DNA of 64,000 nucleotides from Oopsacas minuta (lineage: Eukaryota; Porifera; Hexactinellida; Lyssacinosida; Leucopsacidae). The notes below the pieces were generated by a model that was not told the origin of the DNA, made no database searches, and saw nothing but the letters and a program-made list of their open reading frames with translations. The DNA lies in NCBI GenBank assembly GCA_024704765.1, contig JAKMXF010000222.1, positions 558,001 through 622,000 on the forward strand. The letters are read 5' to 3'. The position numbers were made by a program, and so were the translations under genes. This document shows positions 32,362 through 43,411 of the stretch, in pieces. Every line of letters begins with the position of its first letter. The first letter of the stretch is position 1.

Positions 32362-34284
32362 GAAAAAATATTCCCTAATATGGTCATGTGACCACTTAAA
32401 CGACAGAGAATTTACTCTGATTACGAAAAATATGACTTCAATCATAGAAGTTATTTCAATTTTTACACCTCCTCTAGTGCAATATTCTAGTGCAATCTGA
32501 TGACCACACAAAATTCCTCAACACACGTTTTTTCTAAAGCTAATCTTTGCGGATTTTGGAAAATTATTGCATAAAATTCTACAACCAATTATATCGATAA
32601 TGTTTATATAACAATTTGTTCCCAGAAAGGCCTGTTTTTTGGGCTCCCACGCTACACTAGTAGCTTATAGCCATATAGGAAGTAATCTGTTATTAATTAT
32701 AGTTACATACTGCTACATAGCGATTGTACTACGTTGTCTATCAATTCAACGCAGCCAATGCTTTGTTGAATATTTTCTTTCTTTTTCTTGGTGTCTAAAA
32801 ACTAATTCATATATTCTAGTAAATTGCATATCATAAATTACTATGTAATAACAATAATTGAAGCCACAACTGCACACATTTCTTGACTAATCGAATGAAT
32901 TAGTAGAATTATCTGTGAAGCTGTATGGAATGATGACTATAATTCAACGTAATGGAGGTAATCGAACTCATTGGCTGTGATTCCGGAGGATTTGTATAGT
33001 ATAGACAAACTCTCCTATTCTGTCAAACCACGTTTAAATGTATTTCAGTCCATTTAATAAGTAAATACCAATGAATGAGTTTTTTGGTAATTTAATGTAA
33101 ACAATATTATCAATGCATTATGAATCCCCGCGGGGTCATACAGCACCAAATACCTGAATCCTTGTTCGGAACTCAAGTAATCAATATTTAGTATTCCTAA
33201 CGTTAGAAATACAATAACTATTTCACTCAGTTTACTTAACAACCTATTCCTAATTAGTCATTTCAATGATTTGATAAGGAGCAGATAATACTATATTGAA
33301 AAGATTTCTAATTCCAAATATTGAGTTTAAATCATAATTAGAAGAATCAATACACACATCGATGATGGAGTGTGTGTACATACGTGTAGTGGCCGATATG
33401 ACAACTATATCAGTTTTAGCTAATGCCTTTAGGGATAATTAATTTCACTACTAAATATGTACAGTAGAACCTACTAGGTCGCTGTACGACAGGCAACCAT
33501 ATACTTAGTACTTACTTCGTTCCTTGGATTAGCTTAACAAAACATTGGCTAACTTTCTTAGTACTTATGGTCGCTTTACAACGGAATACTCTGCCTTGCG
33601 TACCGATAATTTAAAACAGCGGAACTTTTATGAATTTATTATCCCTTGTTCAAGTTTGGAGAATTTTCAATTTTGTATAGTGACGTAATAATTCCATGAT
33701 GAGAATGAAATTGGTGAAAAATTTGACTTCATGAGATGGGCCATTTTGAAAGATAACTGTGATTCCAATTTCAAACTTCTATCATATATATTGGCTGAAA
33801 AGTGGCGAATATTGATTTTTCGAAAATCAAAAAAGGTAAGAATTACCTCATGATTCAAAATTGTTCGAGTCAGGTCCAAAATACCAGCATGCCAAAATCA
33901 ACCATGGGGTCTTCCACTTTCTTCAATCTTTCCGAACATACGAACATGTTTATACATATTTATTGTCTTTTAATATTATAAATTTATAACATTTTTGATA
34001 TTCTGTCGGTTCCAGTAGAGCCTGACCTTTCTACCCAAGACTAAAAATAGGAATCCTGGGGGCGTAGGTGCCAAACTCTGGAGGGGAATCAGCTTATAGA
34101 GCTAATGCAAATCTTAAATCTATGTGTGAGACCCCTGCCAGTTAAATTGATTATCATTTCCGTTAAAGAAATGTTCTACTTTAGTGTACGTATAGTATAC
34201 ATATACTTCATACAAAACTGATATATTTATCAAGAAGCTAAATATAAATTAAACTAATTACTTAATTTTAAAAAATAAATGTAT
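32362..34284. other. No gene recognised
   Basis: Position 33655-33990 is a dispersed repeat also found at 48440-48690 (shared TTCAAA.TTCTATCAT, ATTGGCTGA, TTGTTCGAG.CAGG.CCAAAATACC, TTTCTTCAATC). Near 33463 a CAGTAGAACCTACTAGG end and near 33500-33600 CTTAGTACTTA/ACGGAATAC words suggest a decayed MITE. Confidence 0.45.
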
Positions 34285-34995
34285 TCAGATGTTTGCCTGT
34301 GTTCTCTCCAGATGAACAACATTTTTGGATTTCATACTCGTAACCATAGAAACTGTAGAAAAGATTGCGATGGTAAAAGCTATAATACCCAAGAGACATA
34401 AAAATATCAAGATACTCCCAAGGACTAGGGTAAGTTTATCAGCTGTAATGGGCTGAACTAAATCTGGTATACAATTCGAATGGTTAGCAATAGATATATA
34501 TCCAGCTGTACAACCACAGCGATAACCTCCTATTTCGTTAATGCAAGTTTGCTCACAATTATCAATCTTTTCTTCACATTCATTAATATCAGTACAAGAT
34601 ATTCCATCTCCTTCTCTAGTAAATCCTAGCTCACAAGTACACATATAAGATCCTATTTTGTTTACACAAATATGTGAGCACTGTCCGTTCTCATAATTGC
34701 ATTCATCAATATCTGAACATGACAAACTGTCGTCATTTAGTTCGTAGCCCCTGTGACAGAAGCAATATTGGTTATTATCAATGTTGAAACATTGTTGTTC
34801 ACAATCGTTCAGTTCCTCACAATCAAATGTGCCATCACCACTCATCTCCAATCCAAATTCGTTTTCTCCAAAGTATTCCCACTCTCCATATCCACTGAAT
34901 TCATCATGTTTAGCATTCAATAAAATTGTATAAGACATAAGTAACAGGAACAACAAGTTGTATGCAGATAACATTGTTGAGAAATTGAATGACAT
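34285..34995 (-). CDS. Single-pass membrane protein with three EGF-like repeats
   Basis: A complete single-exon protein of 236 aa. Order: a signal peptide (about 1-28), an acidic/aromatic linker (GYGEWEYFGENEFG), EGF-like repeat 1 (59-93), two calcium-binding EGF repeats opening DIDEC (95-99) and DINEC (136-140) with the consensus C-x-N-x-x-G-x-(Y/F)-x-C for Asn hydroxylation and Ca2+ binding, a membrane helix (about 187-212), and a short cytosolic tail. All six cysteines are present in repeats 2 and 3. It could be an adhesion or signalling ligand or receptor; no orthologue is recognisable because EGF repeats are generic. The start is the first ATG; Met8 is also possible. The lack of introns is unusual, as EGF repeats are often exon-bounded in animals. 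Confidence 0.85.
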   Translation of the reverse strand: MSFNFSTMLSAYNLLFLLLMSYTILLNAKHDEFSGYGEWEYFGENEFGLEMSGDGTFDCEELNDCEQQCFNIDNNQYCFCHRGYELNDDSLSCSDIDECNYENGQCSHICVNKIGSYMCTCELGFTREGDGISCTDINECEEKIDNCEQTCINEIGGYRCGCTAGYISIANHSNCIPDLVQPITADKLTLVLGSILIFLCLLGIIAFTIAIFSTVSMVTSMKSKNVVHLERTQANI

Positions 34996-36185
34996 AACTA
35001 GCTATTTAACAATCAGGCTCAATATATACTTTCATAAGGCAAACTTAATAGTGCTATACGATTGCTATTGCCATCCGTTAATTCTAATGCCAATGGTTTC
35101 GAGTTACAGAGAGGCTTCTGCCATTTTATGAGCTCATATAGAGATATAAGCAATTGATTATATCCTCCACTTGTTGAAGCATTGTGTGGCTAATCGATTC
35201 TAACCTGTGAAAATCTACTAAACTAGGCAGACTGACGCAATAATGTAATATTGATGTGGCCACACATGGCCATAGTATTCGCTATTCGTAGAAGCAGAAG
35301 CAATTCAGGGATTCTAGAACTCTAGTCACAGCCTAGCCTCCAAATACCTAATTGAATATAAGTTGTAAAACTATATCTCTTGATGACCTGCCACGGAATA
35401 TTGGTCCGGCCGGACCAAATATATCAGAAAATCTTGGTCTGGGTTGATGTTTTGTCAATTGAATAAAATATTTTCAGGACTTAAGTCTATAGATTCGTAA
35501 TGCAACCCCTCTGGAATGTGTGCGTCAGCGGTCCTAGGCGGAAACATTGCATTGGTGGGGCAAATTCGGCAAAACTGGACAGTAGAGGTGTTGGGTTCAG
35601 AAACGAAAATGCATTTGATTAATTGAATAATTTTGGGACTGCAAGGACAATATTGTAAAGCACTGGACGCTGTTCGAATTAGCGAGGGTCTACGGTAATA
35701 GAAATATGATATCAAATCATGCGGATTCCAAAATATATTTTAGAAAAAAGAATGCTGCTGTATAAACTGTGCTTAAACTATGTTCTCAGTGTTTTTAACT
35801 CTTGACAGGTGTATTTAATGACATGAGACAGGAGTTTAATTTGAAAACAATGGTTGGTATGAAGAAATGCGTTCACATTCCTGTGTTGCTAAGTAAATTT
35901 ATTTCCGTTGATTGAAGCTATGACTCAAAAAACTATGAGAGTACCCAACAGTGTTGCCAGATGGAGGCAATTATATAATTATGCTAATTGAACTAACAAA
36001 CTTTACTACAAGTTTGCCAAGAGATTGCGCAGCCAACAGAGTAGGAGTACAGTTCCTGCCTCTGGGTTATGATTCTACCCAATGAACAATGATTAGACAT
36101 TAGAATATGGTTATTATTGTTATTTCTAAAGGGTTTAAAATATGGTTAATTTATACTATTCACACGTAATTAATCTGGATGTGTA
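34996..36185. other. No gene recognised; isolated pogo-type end
   Basis: TTCGAATTAGCGAGGGTCTAC followed by GGTAAT at 35674-35698 is the right end of a Tigger/pogo-like MITE, but no matching left end is obvious. Position 35875-35900 shares CACATTCCTGTGTTGCTA with the repeat at 26670 and 32330. The minus frame at 35455-35715 overlaps the MITE end. Confidence 0.4.
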
Positions 36186-37481
36186 CAGGGTGACACATAA
36201 ATACTGTTACAACTTTTAAAACTATCATATTGTAGATGAATATAATTCAATAGCGTTGAAACTTATCCAATATATTGTACTACATATCTATTTTATCTCA
36301 ATAAATCTCACTTAGAAGTTTTATTATTTCAACATTTTGTAATGGAGACTCGTCGTTCAGCTGTTATTGAGTAATTCAAGGCCGGAAAATGCCGAAGTGA
36401 AATTGCCTCTTTGCTCAGTTACAATAGGATGTTTATTTCGCGAACTTTGTCACGGTTTGCAGATACAGGGGACGTGTTAGACCGACCACGACCTGGCCGT
36501 CCACGTACTGCACGGAAAATTTCTTTGACCAAGAGGGTGCTACAACGGATTAAACGAAATCCCGCCCGAAGTATCCGAAAAATGGCCATTGAAACAAATA
36601 CAAACAGAGAATCGATGCGGAGGCTTGTTTGTAATGATTTGGGCATGAAAGCGTACAAAATGAAAAAAAGACAACTCCTCACAGCCAAAAATAAAAGTAT
36701 GAGGTTGGAAAGATGCAAGGCCATGCTTTCACGTTTCATCAATGGTCGACACAAGCAGATCCTTTTCTCTGATGAGAAATTATTTACTGTTCAGCAGGTC
36801 CTAAACAAGCAAAATCATAGGATTTAGCCACCGATAAGAGTACTTTGCCTGAATCTACTTTCCGGGTCTCTAGAACGCAGAAACCAGCTTCAGTGATGGT
36901 ATGGGCCGGGGTTACTGCAACTGGTCGGACACCTTTGATATTTACCCCCCAAGCTGTGAAAATCAACCAATCGGTTTATCGGGAATCAATTCTTGAGAAT
37001 GTTTTGAAGCCTTGGGGCACAATCACATTTTGGAAACGACCTATGGGTATTCCAGCAAGATTCTGCCCCAGCTCACAAGGCTAAAGCCACTCAAAAGTGG
37101 TGCAAGACCAATTTTCCGGGGTCATTTCTTCCGAAGAGTGGCCACCTTATTCGCAGACCTTAACACCCTCGACTTCTCTATATGGTCCATATTGGACGAG
37201 AGGGTTAACGCTACACCCCATCGTTCAGTTGAGGTTCTTAAGAGTACATTATTAAGAGAGTGGTCAAAGATTCCGGATGAGCATGTGTGTGCCAGTGTAG
37301 ACTCCTTCATCGTCCGTCTGAAGAGCTGCATTAAGGCAAAAGGCGATATATTTGAGTAATACTTTCTTAATTTTCAACCCTATAGTATATCTAAACATAA
37401 TTTAGAATATTAGAACGATCGCTCCAATAGTTTTTGTTTTCAGCCCTTTTATATTTGTAACAGTATTTATGTGTCACCCTG
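36186..37481 (+). mobile_element. Second mariner-like transposon, 1296 bp, perfect TIRs
   Basis: TA at 36184-36185 and 37482-37483. The 27-bp TIRs beginning CAGGGTGACACATAAATACT are identical at both ends. Its TIRs and transposase differ from the element at 19634, so this is a separate family in the same superfamily. The plus-strand transposase is broken, yet the TIRs are intact, so it could still be mobilised by an active transposase elsewhere. Confidence 0.95.
36342..37359 (+). pseudogene. Mariner-like transposase, broken by a stop and frameshifts
   Basis: The likely start ATG is at 36342 (METRRSAVIE). An in-frame TAA at 36372 follows, where a Gln codon is expected before FKAGK. The frame then stays open to 36827: paired helix-turn-helix, GRPRTAR hinge and the first catalytic Asp in ILFSDEK. 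A gap and frame change lead to VMVWAGVTATGRTPL (from about 36845). A different frame holds the second catalytic site, QQDSAPAH, at about 37050-37075. The last fragment (to 37359) has ADLNTLDFSIW, with the third Asp, and a C-terminus ending GDIFE. All three catalytic Asp codons survive but in different frames, so it is inactive. Confidence 0.88.
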
Positions 37482-37539
37482 TATATTTAAATATATGTTT
37501 GTATGTCTAGAATTGATTGAAGAAACTGGAAATATCCTG

Positions 37540-38080
37540 ACATCATGATTCTGATCAACAGCTAACTCATCATGGGATTATTACGTCATCATGACAGTAC
37601 AAAAATTACTAACCAAAAGGACATAGTATCTCTAGTGTCACCACAGAAGGCCATTGAATGTGAATTTGGGTGGACAATGGATAATATAATTTTTTAAATT
37701 GTAACTATTCTGTGAATTCGGGGCAAGTAGTATCGCGTATATTCTGAGCGCGTAGTCATAAATAAATCTGTGTATTTGTAACTTTCATGGCCTGAAATCG
37801 GACTCAATGCACCTAATCGCCCCTGAATCCCTGACAACATTTTTTATTGAAAGTTTGAAACCTGATCTCTAGCATAATCTCAAAAAAGGTTTGAAAATTT
37901 AACTTTACAAATATACATACCACAAGTGTAAATCTAAAACTAAAATATACTATATAAGTACCAATTTGGTAATAACCAGACTGCTAGATTTCGTACGGCC
38001 GGGCTACCAAGGAACGGACGGATGTCGGACATCATCCATACAATTAGGGTATCTCTCTATAGGAGCTGCACTAACAAGTG
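37540..38080 (+). repeat. Dispersed mosaic repeat (family R2), copy a
   Basis: The first part (CAGCTAACTCATCATG, GTGTCACCACAGAAGGCCATT) is found inverted at 48255-48440. The second (GTAACTTTCA..., CGGACTC.ATGC, CTAGATTT.G.ACG.CCG, CATCCATACAATTAGG.TATCTC) is found at 54560-54890. No coding sequence; the ORF at 37966-38163 is repeat sequence. Confidence 0.6.
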
Positions 38081-38458
38081 TAATGGGGTATAATCTGGGC
38101 TATTACACTGGTTTGGCTTTATGTACATGTAGAATGAATTTTATGGTATTTAAACGTTATTAACGTATAGAAGAGTGGTTCAAACACCCACATATAATCA
38201 CTTAAAATTTACATGGTATGATTGGTAGCACTTTTAAATGATGTACCGCCCATGTATCGATGTATGTGTGAATAAATCAATGTTGCAACCGAATAGTTCA
38301 ATATTCCATATTCAGTTGTACAAACCAAATAATATCAATATCATATTTGGACCCAGCATACTCGACTACCTCAGTATAACCATTGAAGCATGTTTCTACC
38401 ACAGTTTTGAAATTTGTTTATACGTTAATTTTATGTTCATAAAAACAACAATAAATTA

Positions 38459-38632
38459 CATATGATTAATCCAAAAGTGTGAAATTCGGATTCAGCATGT
38501 CCGATATATTTAGTGAAGTTTTATTGAATTCTATTTAGTTCCTTGATAAACACGATAATACATAGTTGTGCGACTATTTGAAAATTGCATACCGTAAATC
38601 CTTTCCTTGACAACGGACAAACAAACAGCAAA
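38459..38632 (-). repeat. Dispersed repeat family R1, inverted copy
   Basis: Reverse-complement words of copies b and f: ATTCGGATTCAGCATGTCCG, CTTGATAAACACGATAATAC, GTAAATCCTTTCCTTGACAA and a CAAACAAACAG tail. Confidence 0.7.
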
Positions 38633-38803
38633 TAAGATTTAATATTATAGTGTAATTGAATCCGCAGGTACTGATATTTATTCTTGTTTCTTATTCTACT
38701 TACTTTATTAGCAAATCCCTAAATATGTTCCTATTAACTTTATACTTTACTCAATGAGTGTTTCCTCTTGTTGATTTCCCATTCTATACCTTGATTAGCC
38801 AAA

Positions 38804-40270
38804 ATGCCAAAGATACCCAAATTGACAAACACTAATGGTATAATGGTACTAACAGACATATTGTCCGAATTTCGTTCAGTTACAGCTGAATATGCCGGAG
38901 CTGTATTTTCATGGCATGGAAAGCTTGGCTCTTTGGGTCCAGAAAAATTTCAAAACTATATCACTGGGAACAGCGATGAAATATCAAGAACTCTTTTGGC
39001 AACCAAATAGCTACAGGTACGTCAGCGTCATCAAAGCCTGCCCGTGATCTCGAAATCCTCAAGCTCTTAGATGGAGATATATCTAGCTATAATGAACAGG
39101 GACTGCGAAGACTTGTTTCTGCGACTATAAAAGTGTTAACTGGTAAGTCAACGGTGTGAATTTATACAATTATATGGGTCACTGATTATATATCTCTGTA
39201 TTTTAGGGAAAAGGATGTGTTTGGAATGATCCAAAACATAAAAAGCGTGTCTAAGATTCATCTGCGTATGATAATAGAGTTATATAAGGATTACTCTATG
39301 AAAGCGGGAGTTTCAATTAGCCCTCGATCTCAATCTCAGAAGTCTCCAAGCTCTTCTCAAGCATCGCGACATGATATCTACCAAGACCGATCTAGATCTC
39401 CTCTTGATTTCGCTACATATGTAATACACCAAGAATCTCATGTTGGTACTAGTAATGATTCCTTCGATGAACAATTTCCGCATCCCGTTATCGCTTCGAA
39501 CAAACCTATTTCAGATCCTCAAACACCTACCCCAACATCCAGTCTGGTGACATTACTCAGAGTTAAGCCATTGGATCATATCCAAATAATCACTCCTTCC
39601 ATTAGTTTAAATGAAAAAAATTGTCAAGTCGTAATACTTTTCTAACAGTCACCACCATTAATGCATTCTGTGTAAGTTTATTATTCATCGAATTTATAAT
39701 TCGTCCTCGTCCTAGTATACAGCTACATCACGATGGCGCACTTCACTGGGTTTGCTCCAGTATTGATGTTGAAGGGCATGCAACTTTTATGATTCGCTAT
39801 CTACTGGGAGAAATACTGGTGAATTAGCTGTGCAATTGGCCTTTCTATATTGGAATGATGCTGATCATGAGCTGAAAGTCACTCTTGCTCCTATTCAGCA
39901 GCAAAGGGGTGGGGTGAATTGTGGTTTATTTGCAGCTGCAGTCTGTTTGACGATATCAACGGGCGGCGACCCAACGTAAGTTTACTGGAAACAGTCAAGA
40001 ATGAGATCTCACCTAACTGATTGTTTAAGTAGCGAAATTTTAACACCCTTTCCTAAGATAGAAAGCATAGTATTGCGATCTCGCCTGACTACTAATCTAA
40101 GAACAGATTTAAAGATAAAGTTATGGTGTTTGTATCATCCGCGTCAAAAATATGATTGAATGTCCCAAATGTCTTAAATGGTTCCACGAACCATGTGTAG
40201 GACTTGAAGATATTGACAAAGAAGTCGATAACTTTTATTGTCATAATTGTCGTGAGTTTCCTAACATATA
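38804..40270 (+). pseudogene. PHD finger + Ulp1-type cysteine protease gene, transposon-associated, decayed
   Basis: Collinear fragments in several frames make up one multi-exon gene. An N-terminal region starts at ATG 38804 (MPKIPKLTN...). A GT-AG intron of 64 bp lies at 39143-39206. A Ser/Gln-rich linker follows (39220-39650). Next is a C48/Ulp1-like protease: HHDGALHWV with the catalytic His, YDSL with the Asp one frameshift later, then QQQRGGVNCGLFAAA with the oxyanion Gln and the catalytic Cys. A second intron (donor CCAAC|GTAAGT at 39975/39976) leads to ILTPFP, and then a PHD finger (C-x2-C-x-W-FH-x-x-C...C-x2-C; MIECPKC, KWFHEPCVGL, NFYCHNC) ends at about 40269. At least three frameshifts make it a pseudogene. 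It ends about 70 bp from the opposing gene below. Confidence 0.7.
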
Positions 40271-40339
40271 AAGTTATTTAATATATTATTATTTTGTGAT
40301 AGAATATTTTGGTTCAAACAAGCTAGAAAATATCTTGCA

Positions 40340-41570
40340 GTGAAGAATACATTATCAATACGCGTGTATGCGATTTGTGTTGTTATCCTTCTTAGTGATG
40401 AAAACAACTGCTCGCAAATTTGGTGGGTTTAATTTTTTCATCTCCTCAGTTAGAATTGATCTCAAAGAATAAGAGGGACTGCACTTGTGGTTTGGAGAAT
40501 GGAACCGATCAATCAGAGATGTTTTCTTACGAAATTCTTTGGGGTCCATACATCAAAATTCACAAATTAATTTCTATCTGAAATCTCGACTATTTATCAT
40601 TTATGCCCAATTTGTTATGTACACTTACCTTTTCATGTAAGTTGCAAGCATTATCGAAGATGATCACTTCGGCTGTTCTCTGAATATGATCATTAATTAA
40701 TTATAAATTACAACTGTAGATTCGTGTTGTCTGAGTATTTGGAAACCATAACAAATCCTGTGTTTACGAGGGATTGCTACTATTCCAGGCGAAAACCTTT
40801 TGTGATTTGGAAAATTTTGAGTCACTTTTCAGCTGACTCAACTTCTAGATTTCCGTATACCTGTAGAAGTATAATATAGTAGAATGGTAAAATTAATACA
40901 AAGTTGAATAGCATTTAGTATTTTTCAGTAAAAACACAAACACAAGTTTTAACTTACATGTAGTTTGTTGTGAATGCTGGGAATAATTGTAATAGTTTCG
41001 CTTTGTGGAGAATATTCGACTAATTTTCTTGACGCTCTACTAAATAAACTCTCTATTTGTGTCAGAATTCTTTTCAACAGCGGGAAAACTTTGGGATGTA
41101 AAGTGACAAACCCTGTGCATGTGATATCTTCATTAGCTTTGATAGAATTGAATTAGATATCCAATGTATACATCTTCTGATATATTGAATTTAAGGAATC
41201 TTCACTTGCTGATTTTCCATTGGCAAGAAGAGCTATTGCTCTTCGTTCATTCGGTTCCAGCAGAGAGAATTGGAATACTCCTGATATTGGATCTGTATGG
41301 CAAAGGAGTTTTCCATACAGATTGCTGATCGTGATCGAATTTTGCAGCCAACTCTGGAACCGATTTCATTGTTCCCAAATCGCTATGCAATCTAAAATTA
41401 TCACATCTGGATGATCTTTACACTTAGGACATATGTAGTTCGAGTCATAATCTATGGCTACTGTTCTTAGATAGGCGTTCCATGCCTGATAAACAATGTG
41501 ATAATAGAATGTATTCGTTCTACCCATTCTGATAAGCTTCCTGTTCTTGGCACTAAAGAGTGAAACGAAG
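40340..41570 (-). pseudogene. KDZ-transposase-associated cysteine-cluster (CxC5/CxC6-like) gene, decayed
   Basis: Three putative exons with canonical splice sites: about 41570-40958, intron 40957-40861, exon 40860-40629, intron 40628-40578, exon 40577-40340. In order the translation shows YHIVYQAWNAYLRT, YICPKCKDHPDVIILD, FSLLEPNERRAIA, a long open LLKRILTQIESLFSRASRK block, GIVAIPRKHRICYGF, VIIFDNACNLHEK, and FRKKTSLIDRFHSPNHKCS. The CPxC...PDVIILD, HG(R)xCYGF and DRFH-x2-NHxxCS landmarks are those I know from cysteine-cluster proteins accompanying KDZ (Kyakuja-Dileera-Zisupton) transposases. In-frame stops and two frameshifts show it is dead. Family identity is from memory of motifs, not a search. 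Confidence 0.6.
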
Positions 41571-42085
41571 AATTAGATTGTACGTATATAGGAATTTTAA
41601 TTATCATTAAGAATATTATTTAAACAATACATACCTCAAGTAACCGTACAAAGTATTTCTAGACAGGGCCATCAACTCGCAATAATAATATAACAAACTG
41701 AATGAACAAAGTACTTGTTGTTGATGTTTAAACAGTAAACTGTTCTGACCTTCGAAGGCTGCCAAGCAATTGCAAGACCCACTGCATCTTGAACTGTAAA
41801 CTATATACTTACAATATAATTTGAATTACTGAGTTAATTAGCTGGTAGAAGTTAATCTCTAGGACAATTATGAAATATTTCCCAAAGGTGTGAAAATTTT
41901 AAATCCAGTGCTAAATTGTGTGAATATAAAAATTCTTAATTTCCCAAACCGCTTGAATTTCCCGACCGCTGCAACACAGCTATAGATACTGCGAACTTGT
42001 ATAGTACTCACTGATTTTGTTACCCGAGGGGTACTTATCCTCCGAGTTACATTATTATTAAAATAGCTAATAACTTAATTCAGCC
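41571..42085. other. Possible flank of the two-gene element; no gene
   Basis: AT-rich. I could not find inverted ends matching sequence left of 38804, so the borders of the PHD-Ulp1/KDZ-like element are undefined. Confidence 0.35.
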
Positions 42086-42440
42086 AGGGCTGGATTTGGT
42101 TAACTCGTTAACCGCTACATCCAGTTAACTGCTATGAGAAATTATACTCGGCTAACCGATAGGTAATTTCTGTTGATTAATTCATTGCAAGGTATATATG
42201 TAATCTTTAAATTTTGATTCAGATTCTCAAATTTCAATACTTTTGTAAGATTCCTTCGCATCACGATTGCATTTTTGATACTTATGAATGGATATTTTCA
42301 ATTTTAGTCGATAACAACAATTATTTACAGACTAATAATTGCATCGGTTAACCGGCTAACCGGCTAACCGGCTAATCGATCTTATTGAAACAAGTTTAAC
42401 CATCGCATAAATTAGGTCAGCCAACCCCAGTCCTGTTGTT
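42086..42440. mobile_element. GGTTAAC MITE (CAGGGCTGG ends), copy 1
   Basis: Begins CAGGGCTGGATTTGGTTAAC and ends GCCAACCCCAGTCCTG, inverted with mismatches. Internal tandem GGCTAACC units lie at 42354-42378. A shorter relative lies at 49421-49545. End sequence suggests hAT-like; no clean 8-bp duplication seen. Confidence 0.5.
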
Positions 42441-42657
42441 TCAGCGATACGTACTGACAATTCATTTTAGCGAAACTCACAAAACATATGAATAATTAAT
42501 AATGATCGAGTGGGGTCTGTTGCTTATTTACATATAAAGCACTATGCATAGAGTCCTCATTCTAAGCACATTAATTAACCCTATTTGGTGGAAACATTGT
42601 GTGTAAATGATTGATATGATCCGTGGTACAAAATGATGATGTTGCCCTATCTAAATT

Positions 42658-43071
42658 GTGATAGAAAATCATCAATCTATATTGTCTGGAAAAGTAGTAG
42701 GCGGTAAGAACAATGTAATACATCATTTCATCACAGCATTAACTTTGAATGATCAAATTACTACGCACGCGTATTGTCATGTGAACTTTACCTTAGACCA
42801 AACAAGAGAACGAAAAAAGCCTTTTTTGAAGATATTAAAGTGGATTTGAGGTTGTATATTTATGAAAAGTGAAATCAAATATTCATTAACTATCTAGAAC
42901 TATTAGGCATAGATATCTTACCACCACAATATTATGCTCGAAATGCTCCTTGAAGTTTTGACTGACGAGCGCTCTTCAGCATTATTACAGACGAAACACT
43001 ATAATGTTGCAACAATGCATAAAATGCTTACAACCAAAACAGGTGTAGTCAAAAACTAAATTTAAATATCA
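42658..43071 (+). pseudogene. Unidentified decayed coding sequence
   Basis: Three overlapping plus frames continue each other. The first, from 42658, reads as NHQSILSGKVVGGKNN... and HAYCHVNFTLDQTRE. A shifted frame gives AFFEDIKVDLRLYIYEK and LELLGIDILPPQYY. A third gives LEMLLEVLTDERSSALLQTK...MHKMLTTKTGV, to 43069. The composition is protein-like, with frameshifts and one stop between blocks. I do not recognise the family. It lies about 1 kb from the decayed two-gene transposon and could be another part of it or a separate relic. Confidence 0.35.
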
Positions 43072-43326
43072 ATTGAATATATCTACGTGTGTCTATATCA
43101 GAGATCAGACAGGATTTAATACATCTGGGTTGTGATCAACTTGTGAATACTTTAGGTACAAGCAGTGCTGCCAAGTCTCCATAAATTTACGTAGAGTATG
43201 TAATTAGAATCTATCTACGTATCTACGTATGATGACTGATTTCTACGTTTTTACGGTTGCATTCTTGGTTATTAATTAGAAAATACAGTCAATCTTGTCA
43301 TAGAGATTAAATCAGGGTTTCACATA

Positions 43327-43409
43327 CCGTATTTATTCGAATAGTAGCCGCTATTCAAATAATCACCTACCCCGAATAATCGTCCCGGTTACTATTCGAA
43401 TAAATATGG
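43327..43409. mobile_element. 83-bp palindromic MITE (CCGTATTTATTCGAATA)
   Basis: TA at 43325-43326 and 43410-43411. The arms CCGTATTTATTCGAATAGTA and CTATTCGAATAAATATGG are inverted; internal GAATAATCG words also pair. Such tiny TA-flanked palindromes are Tc1/mariner-class MITEs. Confidence 0.7.
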
Positions 43410-43411
43410 TA

